Shown: positions 16,250 to 22,756 of the stretch, piece by piece | Position numbering within the stretch: the first letter of the stretch is position 1 | Layout: every line of letters begins with the position of its first letter | Assembly (NCBI GenBank): GCA_900767595.1 | Contig: CAAFZS010000045.1 | Location: 1-22,756, forward strand | Length of the DNA stretch: 22,756 nucleotides | Direction: 5' to 3' | Source: Bacteroidales bacterium | GTDB lineage: Bacteria; Bacteroidota; Bacteroidia; Bacteroidales; Paludibacteraceae | Notes under the pieces: generated by a model | The model's database searches: none | The model's input: only the letters and a program-made list of their open reading frames with translations | Told to the model about the DNA's origin: nothing | Translations under genes and position numbers: made by a program

Positions 16250-16265
16250 ATAACAAGTTTTAATT

Positions 16266-16305
16266 GGTTTAACAAGTTTAGCGGGTTTAGCAGGTTTAGC
16301 GGGTT
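16266..16305. repeat. 9-bp tandem repeat before the signal peptide of the complete giant gene
   Basis: On the plus strand the unit is of the form GTTTAGCGG/GTTTAGCAG, in four to five imperfect copies. It lies in the leader between the promoter at 16381-16412 and the start at 16249 and happens to be open in frame with the gene. Confidence 0.75.
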
Positions 16306-16380
16306 GATTTGTCATTCAAATACGCAAAAATCCAACACCCTCTCGGGTGTGGATTTAAGACTAATCTGCAAATTGCGCTG

Positions 16381-16412
16381 CAAAGGTACAACTTTTTTTT
16401 GATATATGCAAA
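16381..16412 (-). promoter_or_regulatory. Promoter of the complete giant gene
   Basis: TTTG (16412-16409), 20 bp, TACCTTTG (16388-16381) on the minus strand. The leader to 16249 is about 125 nt and contains the 9-bp repeat. Nearly the same cassette occurs at 16747-16777 and 5598-5629. Confidence 0.8.
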
Positions 16413-16504
16413 TCTTTTTGCAAAATTGCTGCAAAAAAAAGCAGTCTACCTTTTGAGGAAGATTGCCTTGAGAATACGGAAGCCGAAACTTCCGAGCAAG
16501 AAAA

Positions 16505-16693
16505 TCAGCATAAGCAAGAAGGGTCGGTGGAAAAGAATAAATCCAACGGCATTCCCCTTGTTCCGACAACTAATGTCCGCGCATGCGGGAAACGCTTTTG
16601 AAAGGCTCTTAAACCATTGCCGGCACTGCGATGACCACTTTTAACTTCTATACCTAACACTTGTTCGTTTTGTGCAATTACAAAATTCGCAAT
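16505..16693 (-). pseudogene. C-terminal remnant of a DUF4143-type ATP-binding protein gene
   Basis: An open frame of 62 codons with no ATG at its head reads ANFVIAQNEQVLGIEVKSG, then GLRAFQKRFPHARTLVVG and GMPLDLFFSTDP before a TGA at 16505-16507. The VDFVI...IEVKSG strand pair followed by LxxFxxxFPxAxxxxVG is characteristic of the C-terminal domain of Bacteroidota AAA/DUF4143 ATPases of about 400 residues; P-loop and central parts are missing. A TAG lies directly upstream (16694-16696), inside a 22-bp tandem repeat. This looks like a deletion scar that left only the gene's 3' end. It lies between the two giant genes and is transcribed, if at all, from the promoter at 16747-16777. Confidence 0.75.
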
Positions 16694-16744
16694 CTATGTT
16701 TACAAAATTCACGATTTATGGTTGCAAAATTCACGAATTGCGAC
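16679..16744. repeat. 22-bp tandem repeat, three copies
   Basis: Units at 16679-16700, 16701-16722 and 16723-16744 share T(A/G)CAAAATTC(A/G)C(G/A)A. The unit nearest the ATPase remnant encodes its first residues (NFVI). The third unit abuts the promoter cassette at 16745. Confidence 0.85.
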
Positions 16745-16746
16745 TG

Positions 16747-16777
16747 CAAAGGTACGACTTTTTTTTGATATATGCAA
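16747..16777 (-). promoter_or_regulatory. Second copy of the promoter cassette, upstream of the ATPase remnant
   Basis: TTG (16777-16775), 20 bp, TACCTTTG (16754-16747) on the minus strand. It begins immediately after the T-tract of the terminator at 16779-16814. It was probably the promoter of the lost ATPase gene and may now add read-through into the complete giant gene. Confidence 0.75.
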
Positions 16778-16778
16778 G

Positions 16779-16814
16779 AAAAAAGTGCGACTTTTTACAA
16801 AATCGCACTTTTTT
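16779..16814. terminator. Strong intrinsic terminator of the upstream giant gene
   Basis: AAAAAAGTGCGA (16779-16790) and TCGCACTTTTTT (16803-16814) form a perfect 12-bp stem with a 12-nt loop, 29 bp after the stop codon at 16843. The A/T arms make it potentially bidirectional. Confidence 0.9.
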
Positions 16815-16842
16815 AGTCGTTTTTAGTCTTTAGCTTGTAACC

Positions 16843-19800
16843 CTACTCCCCTACTCCCATCATCGTATAGCGTTTGCCATCGCGGATGATACGAAGCGTG
16901 TGGTTCTCCATGACTTTGAAAGACCCTTTCCCTTCCTTTCCCTCATAGGGCAAGGAGTTGATGCCGGTTGGGGTAGGATCGGTCGAAGTCATAAAGCCAC
17001 CACCATTCTGATAGATGACCGTGTTATCCACCGTTTGTGAGATGACCTTATAACCATAATGGGTCTCAGTAGTCAAACCTAAAACAGTATATTGATAACC
17101 TTGGTCGGCGGTAGCAGTTGCTGCCCGAGCCATACGAGCCGCAGCCATCGACGGTTCCTCATCACCCATATCGGTGCGTCGTCCGTCGGCATCGAACTTA
17201 GCCACATAGATGGTATCCCCTTCCTCGGTGATAATAACCGTATAGGTTGCGGCATCCTCCTCTATCGGCCAAGTGAGAGTTACATCCTCTTCGGTTGGAG
17301 TAACTATTGTTGAGTCGCTATAGAGCGGAACAATCTTTGCTTCGCTTTCGCCCTCCATTGATTTAGCTTCCGCTACAATCTCGGCAAAGCGCGCAAACGC
17401 AAATTCAACCTCCCCATCCACCTCGGCAACGGTTGAGCAATAGTTGATACGACTGAGTGCCTCTGATTCAGCATAGTCAAGATCTGCCTGAGCTTTATAA
17501 ACCACATATGGTGTGACATACAGATACTTGACCACTTCAAAAGCTTTCGCTGCCGAGTCTTGTACAGCGGCGAGGGCTTTCTCTTTGGCTTGTGGTAACG
17601 CTTTTTCTTCTTCGGCAATAGAGTCGAGCACGGCTTTAATGTCTGCCAATGCTTGCTGTTTCGTAGTTTCGATTACTATCAACGAGGAGTCCTTGATGGC
17701 AATCACTTGAGCCAGAACTAAAGTGGCATTGATATCCGCCGTAGCCGCACTATCGGTGGCAACGATGGTAGCGATGGCTGCATCACGTAAAGAATACACC
17801 TCTTCTCGTGTTGCAGCCTCGCTGATAGCAGTCTTGGCTGCATTAGCCGTATTATGAATTGTGTCTAAGGAAGCGCTCTTCGTGTCCCTTAACTGAATAA
17901 CGGCATTATTAACGGCTTCCAGTTGGGCATCGAAGGCGGCTAACGCCATCGTCTTTGCGGTTGTTATCTCGTCCTCTGTCTTAGCGGCATTGATCACTGT
18001 AGTAGCCGATTGCAGGGCACTATCCACGGCGGTGACAGCAGCGGTCTTAACCGCTTCGTCGATAACGATTTCAGCTATTTGTTGCTTAACATTATTCGCG
18101 GCTCTGTTCAGTTGGTTCAAGGCGTTAGTGCGAACCGGATGGAGAATAGTTTCCGCATATAGATCCTCAAAGACTTTGGTTTTGATGGCTTCGATGGCAG
18201 CCAAAGCGGAGTCTTTAATCGTTTCCACTTCCGTCTTATCCAAAGAGGCATTGATATCAACAAGTGCTGTATCACGTATGGCACTGATATGGGCAATAGC
18301 CGTATCCTTAATCGGTTGGACATAGTCCACCATATAGTTGTTAGTGATTTGATTGATAGCTTCAGAGGCAGCTTCGTTAATCTCATATAGTGCATTTCCC
18401 CTTGCCAGTGCTAATAGAGCAGCGGAATCACGAACGATTTGCACTTGTTGACCAAATACTTCCCACGCAGTCAGTTTCGCAGGTTCAATAATATCTTCGG
18501 TTAGTGTGCTATTGATTTGCGTTGTTGCCGCTACCATAGCTTTATCAATTGCCGTAGTGGCGGTATCCTTTATCTCTTGTGCAATGGTGATGACTGCTAT
18601 TTGTTCCTTGGCAATCGCAGCCGAATCACGGATAGCGGTGATGGCTACTATTCCAACAGAAGCGAGCGGACTGAGTTCGATGATTACGTTTTGGTGATTA
18701 TTACCGTCCAACTTGGCAGTTAGGTCTTCGGTAATGGAAGCATGGTCAATAATCGTTGTAGGAGGATTATTTTTATCGGCTTTCACGAGCAAACCATCTG
18801 CCACAAAAATGTTAGAAGATTCTGCACCCTCATCTCCGCTACCGATACCGGAAGTATAAGTACCGGTTGCCTTTACATAGCCACCATTGATGATGATATT
18901 AGAAGATTCTTTTCCGTATCTTCCACTACCTATACCGGCAGCAAAAAGGCCACTCCTAGCGGTTACCGAGCCTCCGTTGATGATAATATTCTTACCGCCA
19001 CCTTGAGATCCTCCACCGATACCGGCAGCACCTTGTGAACCATCTGCTTTAATAATGCCACCATTGATGGTGATATTATTACCGTCTTGCTCGTTCGAAC
19101 CACCAATGCCGGCACCATTATAATTTAATGATTGTGCCAAAAGGTAACCGGTTTGATTGGCTTGCCCATAGATAGTGATTGAGTTTCCCTCTCCTGATAC
19201 CTCAATTCCGGCATGATAAGGGCCACTAGTAACGTGTAGGTTAGCCCCATCAGCAAGGATAAGGTGAACATCGCCTTGGCAGACGACGCCCTTTGAGATT
19301 AGAACTGTATCCATAACTACATACCAACCGGATGTCCAAGTAACCGTGTTGGTAGCATTGGCCACTACTTTCGCTGACTGACAGGTTTGCTCCACACCAT
19401 TGGCATTGATGTATGATACAGATACTATCATTTTAGCTCTTACCTTATCTACATTTAGAGCAATGGAAGCAAATGCCGACTGTTTAGCTTCGTTAATAGC
19501 CTCTTCGGTCAGCGCAATATTGATATCCGCGGTAGCTGTTGTTACAACGGCATCAATAGCCTCTTTCGCTGTTGCTTTTATCGCCATTTCCTCTTCGGGT
19601 ATAACGATATTATCGATTCGTGTTTTCGCGTTGGTTGCAGAGTCTTGAACCGCTTGAATGGCAACTAACTGATCTTCATACAAGTCGATCTTTGCTTGGA
19701 TATCAGCAAGAGCTTGAGTTTTGGCAGCATTGATGTCATCAATAGCCTCGGCTTTGAGGGTATTAATAGCATCCTCTGTGGTTACGTCACCGATTTGAGA

Positions 19801-22756
19801 CAGCGCAGTGGTTGTTATGTTATTGATAATAGCGATAGCGGTAGTCTTAATCGATTGTACATAGTCTTCATTGGAAGCCTCGTTGATAGCCGTGATGGCT
19901 GCGTCTTTAGCCTCATTGACGGCTCTAACAGCCGTTTTACGAGTAGGAGCAAGCGAATCGAACACAATCGTAGCACATCGTTTTTTGGCAAACTTAGCGG
20001 ACAAGTCTTCTGTAATGGAAGCATGGTCAATAATCGTTGTAGGAGGATTATTGTTGTCGGCTTTCACGAGCAAACCATCTGCCACAAAAATGTTAGAGGC
20101 ATCTGCCTTTTCCTCTCCTTCCTTTCCACTTCCGATACAAGAAGAACCGTTATCATATTTGCAGATAGCTGTAACCGTACCGCCATTGATGGTAATGTTA
20201 GAGCCTTTTGCGTATTGTCCGCCACCAATAGCGGAACCGCTTTCACCTCCGTTAGCATTCACGATTCCTCCGTTGATGGTGATGTTAAAGCCATCACCAA
20301 ACTGCCCGCCACCTATGCCGGCAGAACCAAATTCTCCGGTCGCTGTAATCAGACCGCCATTGATGGTAATATTAGAGCCTTTTACGTATTGTCCGCCACC
20401 AATACCGGCAGCATAGTTCACACCGATTGCTATCAGTTGACCCATCTGGTCGCCTGTTGACTGAGCATAGATAGCGAGCGAGTTGCCATCGCCAGTAACA
20501 TTGATACCGGCGGTATTGGAAGGAGAAGGAAGTCCGCTTGCCGTGAGTTTAGCGCCATCGGCAAGGATAAGGTGTACTTCACCTTGACAGACTACGCCTT
20601 GAGAAAGGGTTACATCGGCACCATTAACCACATACCAGCCCGCAGCCCATGTCAGTACAGTATCGGCATTGGTTATTATTTGAGCCTGCGCACAGTTTTG
20701 TTCCTCCCCGTTGGCATCAATGTATGGTACATCGTACATTACGAGCGCTTTAACGTCATTCACACTTTGAGCAATGGCATCCAAAGCTGTTTGTTTAGCC
20801 GTATTGATTTCCTCTTCCGTAGTGGCAACATGGATAGCCGTTGCAGCCGTTGTGACGGCAATATCAATTGCCGTATTTGCAGCATCTTTCACGCTTTGTG
20901 GAATAAAAATGGCCGCTATTTCTTCTTTAGCCTTCGTTGCGGCTTGCTGAATGGCGGCAATCGCTTCTATTCGTGCTATAGCAATAGGGTCAAATACTAT
21001 CGTAGCGTAGCGTTTGCCAGCCAAACTGCTTGCGATGTCGGTTGTAATGGTATGTTCAATCTCCGTTGTAGGAGGATTGGTGTTATCGGCCTTGACAACC
21101 AAATCATCTGCCACAAAGATTTTAGAGGCTGTAGCCCCTTCTTTTCCACTACCGATACAGGCAGCATTTAGTCCTCCTTTGGCAATGACTTCACCGCCAT
21201 TGATGGTGATGTCAGAACCGTAGCTTTCACGTCCGCCACCTATACCGGCTGATAAATTTCCTGATGCTGTTACTTTACCGCCATTGATGGTGATATGAGA
21301 ACCAGAACCTTGATCTCCTCCACCGATACCGGCGCTCCACATAATTCCTTTTGCTGTAACTGTACCATTATTAATAGTGATATAGGAACCCGAACCTTGA
21401 TCTCCGCCACCAATACCGGCACCGCCTCCTGTCCCTCCGTTTGCCGTTACTATACCGCCATTGATAGTGATGTGAGAGCCGGAACTATATTGCTCACCCC
21501 CGATACCGGCAGACATACCTCCACCGGTTGCTTCAAGTACACCGGTTTGATTGACTTGGCCATAGATAGTAAAGGAGGTCTCTTTGCCTGATACTTGGAC
21601 ACCTGCTTGTAGTGCACCACCCGTTGCGGTGAGTTTGGCTCCGTCGGCAAGGATAAGGTGAACATTGCCTTGACAGATAGCACCCTTTGTAAGTTTAATG
21701 TCAGAACCCAGGACAACGTACCACTCTTTGTCCCAAACCATAGGGAGTGAGGAAGAAGTAACCAAATGAGCTTGGGGACAGTTTTTTTGTTCGCCATCTG
21801 TATCGATATAATCGGCAGAGACAAACTCAATATATTTAACATAAACAGAAATGGGCTTTTTCGCTACCGTTGTGGTATAGGTTAAGCCGGATACACCCGT
21901 TGTTATCCTATTTTGGCACGCTTCGTCGGAATAGAAACCCTCCAGATTAAGATGTTCTGCGGAACGGTCCACCGCGGTGAAGGTCAGTTGCGTGCCGCTT
22001 CTTACCATATCACCACTCGCATATTCGGGAGAAACGGAGATATATTCCCCATAAGTGATAGAGGCGACTTCAATATATTTAGCATAAACAGACACGGGGG
22101 CAAAAGGAACCCTTGTGGCGTAGGACAAACAGGCTTCGCGCGAGGTAAGAGAATGAAGACATTCCTCATCAGAGTAGAACCCCACAAACGCCAGTCCTTC
22201 CGCCGTCCTATCGGCAGCTGTAAAACAAACGATCTCCCCTGCTTCGAGCCGATCGCCACTCGCAAGGTTAGGAGTCGTGGTGATATTGTCTCCATACGTG
22301 ATGGGGAAAGACGATTTGATGGTTGCCACTCGACCCAGTTTACCAGTGAGATCTGTAGAAGACGTGTGTTCTATAAGGTATGTCGGGGGGAGGTCAGATC
22401 CATCTCGCACGACACAGTTTTCAGATGCAAATATATTAGAGGATGGATATGCCGAGTAATGGCCACTCCCTATGCTAGTGGCATTACTTCCACCTATTGC
22501 AGTTACTTGACCGGCATTAATGGTAATGTTTTCACCATTCTTTTCTTCTCCACCACCAATACCGGCACCTTTGATTCCTCCATTAGCCGTGATAACACCC
22601 CCATTGATGGTGATATTTCGACCCGTATAACTACCACGACCTCCAATACCTGCACCATAATACTTTCCTCCGGTGGCAGTAAGTTTGCCGGTTTGGCTAA
22701 CTTGTCCATAAATAGTAAGAGAGCTAGTGGTTTCCGAGACCCTAATGCCTGCCTTC
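16843..22756 (-). CDS. Giant modular protein, paralogue of the complete copy (N-terminus outside window)
   Basis: The frame stays open to the right edge (first full codon at 22755), so 1970 residues are visible and no start is present. A GTG at 22410 is internal: the codons before it encode further beta-helix rungs (GAGIGGG...NITINAG). Modules from the edge inward, by position: partial beta-helix block (22755-22410); two InlB-like repeats (22310-21830); block B (21830-21040); a short helical spacer (20990-20750); block C (20740-20010); a helical spacer (19975-19430); block D (19420-18720); a longer helical region (18680-17560); linker, FnIII-like domain and tail (17550-16843). Each full block opens with a header holding two cysteines and VHLILADGA, and closes with a cap of the type SNIFVADGLLVKAD..NPPTT. 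The tail is nearly identical to that of the other copy. Likely exported and surface-exposed. Confidence 0.9.
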   Translation of the reverse strand, partial: KAGIRVSETTSSLTIYGQVSQTGKLTATGGKYYGAGIGGRGSYTGRNITINGGVITANGGIKGAGIGGGEEKNGENITINAGQVTAIGGSNATSIGSGHYSAYPSSNIFASENCVVRDGSDLPPTYLIEHTSSTDLTGKLGRVATIKSSFPITYGDNITTTPNLASGDRLEAGEIVCFTAADRTAEGLAFVGFYSDEECLHSLTSREACLSYATRVPFAPVSVYAKYIEVASITYGEYISVSPEYASGDMVRSGTQLTFTAVDRSAEHLNLEGFYSDEACQNRITTGVSGLTYTTTVAKKPISVYVKYIEFVSADYIDTDGEQKNCPQAHLVTSSSLPMVWDKEWYVVLGSDIKLTKGAICQGNVHLILADGAKLTATGGALQAGVQVSGKETSFTIYGQVNQTGVLEATGGGMSAGIGGEQYSSGSHITINGGIVTANGGTGGGAGIGGGDQGSGSYITINNGTVTAKGIMWSAGIGGGDQGSGSHITINGGKVTASGNLSAGIGGGRESYGSDITINGGEVIAKGGLNAACIGSGKEGATASKIFVADDLVVKADNTNPPTTEIEHTITTDIASSLAGKRYATIVFDPIAIARIEAIAAIQQAATKAKEEIAAIFIPQSVKDAANTAIDIAVTTAATAIHVATTEEEINTAKQTALDAIAQSVNDVKALVMYDVPYIDANGEEQNCAQAQIITNADTVLTWAAGWYVVNGADVTLSQGVVCQGEVHLILADGAKLTASGLPSPSNTAGINVTGDGNSLAIYAQSTGDQMGQLIAIGVNYAAGIGGGQYVKGSNITINGGLITATGEFGSAGIGGGQFGDGFNITINGGIVNANGGESGSAIGGGQYAKGSNITINGGTVTAICKYDNGSSCIGSGKEGEEKADASNIFVADGLLVKADNNNPPTTIIDHASITEDLSAKFAKKRCATIVFDSLAPTRKTAVRAVNEAKDAAITAINEASNEDYVQSIKTTAIAIINNITTTALSQIGDVTTEDAINTLKAEAIDDINAAKTQALADIQAKIDLYEDQLVAIQAVQDSATNAKTRIDNIVIPEEEMAIKATAKEAIDAVVTTATADINIALTEEAINEAKQSAFASIALNVDKVRAKMIVSVSYINANGVEQTCQSAKVVANATNTVTWTSGWYVVMDTVLISKGVVCQGDVHLILADGANLHVTSGPYHAGIEVSGEGNSITIYGQANQTGYLLAQSLNYNGAGIGGSNEQDGNNITINGGIIKADGSQGAAGIGGGSQGGGKNIIINGGSVTARSGLFAAGIGSGRYGKESSNIIINGGYVKATGTYTSGIGSGDEGAESSNIFVADGLLVKADKNNPPTTIIDHASITEDLTAKLDGNNHQNVIIELSPLASVGIVAITAIRDSAAIAKEQIAVITIAQEIKDTATTAIDKAMVAATTQINSTLTEDIIEPAKLTAWEVFGQQVQIVRDSAALLALARGNALYEINEAASEAINQITNNYMVDYVQPIKDTAIAHISAIRDTALVDINASLDKTEVETIKDSALAAIEAIKTKVFEDLYAETILHPVRTNALNQLNRAANNVKQQIAEIVIDEAVKTAAVTAVDSALQSATTVINAAKTEDEITTAKTMALAAFDAQLEAVNNAVIQLRDTKSASLDTIHNTANAAKTAISEAATREEVYSLRDAAIATIVATDSAATADINATLVLAQVIAIKDSSLIVIETTKQQALADIKAVLDSIAEEEKALPQAKEKALAAVQDSAAKAFEVVKYLYVTPYVVYKAQADLDYAESEALSRINYCSTVAEVDGEVEFAFARFAEIVAEAKSMEGESEAKIVPLYSDSTIVTPTEEDVTLTWPIEEDAATYTVIITEEGDTIYVAKFDADGRRTDMGDEEPSMAAARMARAATATADQGYQYTVLGLTTETHYGYKVISQTVDNTVIYQNGGGFMTSTDPTPTGINSLPYEGKEGKGSFKVMENHTLRIIRDGKRYTMMGVGE
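16865..17103. repeat. 239-bp near-identical 3' segment, copy in the truncated giant gene
   Basis: Partner of 6801-7039: same length, 8 mismatches. Both are followed downstream by a CTACTCCCCTACTCC stretch that encodes the last residues and the stop, and by a shared TTAGTCTTTAG word. Confidence 0.85.
18731..18816. repeat. 86-bp internal direct repeat, copy 1
   Basis: Identical to 20012-20097 except for two bases by eye. It encodes the cap between a beta-helix block and the following helical spacer (FVADGLLVKAD..NPPTTIIDHASIT). Confidence 0.85.
20012..20097. repeat. 86-bp internal direct repeat, copy 2
   Basis: Partner of 18731-18816 inside the same giant gene, 1281 bp apart. The spacing equals one full beta-helix plus helical-spacer cassette. 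Confidence 0.85.

Noticed and set aside
16247..16315. Upstream ATG at 16315 as the start of the complete giant gene
   Set aside because: It would place a repeat-derived KPAKPAKP peptide before a perfect signal peptide; the ATG at 16249 is preferred.
16477..16494. CGGAAG/CTTCCG hairpin after the ATPase remnant
   Set aside because: Only 6 bp and no T-tract on the minus strand; not enough for a terminator.
16312..16569. Minus-strand 85-codon frame between the giant genes
   Set aside because: It runs through a promoter cassette and the ATPase remnant in the wrong phase; the remnant's IEVKSG frame is the meaningful one.
8474..20460. Long plus-strand frames opposite the giant genes (for example 10346-10981 and 19696-20460)
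   Set aside because: They are mirror frames of the repetitive coding sequence, with low-complexity products and no promoter; both giant genes have intact modules on the minus strand.
22408..22410. GTG as a start codon for the truncated giant gene
   Set aside because: The frame upstream is open to the window edge and encodes typical module sequence.
13430..22700. CRISPR-like regular repeats (CCACCGATACCGGC words every 70-80 bp)
   Set aside because: The repeats encode GIGGG/ITINGG rungs in frame, are imperfect, and the spacers are themselves similar; this is a protein repeat.

Overview
The window looks like a chromosomal segment of a Bacteroidota member, most likely order Bacteroidales. Four promoters read TTG/TTTG, 20 bases, then TAnnTTTG, which is the Bacteroidota sigma consensus. 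Start codons lack Shine-Dalgarno sequences. The Fic protein, the P-loop/OB-fold/small-HTH operon and the C-terminal tails of the giant secreted proteins are all of Bacteroidales type. No rRNA, tRNA, CRISPR array, integrase or transposase was seen.

Left part (1-6001). Two tandem minus-strand paralogues of an unrecognised short family (1-348, cut by the window edge, and 424-759) share an LSGKVCxHSD core. A divergent self-inhibited Fic AMP-transferase gene (1112-2383, plus) follows, with a striking pair of tandem 28-bp palindromes over its promoter. A shared bidirectional terminator separates it from a tightly coupled minus-strand operon in which each stop overlaps the next start as ATGA: unknown 116-aa protein, P-loop ATPase (DUF3987-like), OB-fold-like protein, and a 53-aa HTH protein. 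The operon promoter lies inside the terminator of a 232-aa unknown gene (4842-5540). This set resembles pieces of a Bacteroidales integrated element, but no integration machinery is visible.

Right part (6002-22756). Two giant paralogous minus-strand genes dominate. The downstream copy (6779-16249) is complete: a 3156-aa secreted protein with a signal peptide, two glycine-rich beta-helix blocks, three InlB-like repeats, about 2000 residues of alanine-rich helical repeats with a period near 175 residues, a fibronectin-III-like domain and a short C-terminal tail. The upstream copy (16843 to the right edge) is open to the end of the window, so its N-terminus lies outside; 1970 residues are visible, alternating four beta-helix cassettes with helical spacers and ending in the same tail. 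The two 3' ends are almost identical over 239 bp, while the sequence just inside has diverged, which suggests homogenisation between the copies. Between them lies the C-terminal scrap of a DUF4143-type ATPase gene beside a 22-bp tandem repeat, flanked by two near-identical promoter cassettes. A single-pass membrane protein (6002-6736) follows the complete giant gene after 42 bp and may be co-transcribed.

The giant proteins are probably surface adhesins or stalk-like structural proteins: the helical arrays would act as extended spacers and the beta-helix blocks as binding or packing faces. This function is inferred from architecture only.
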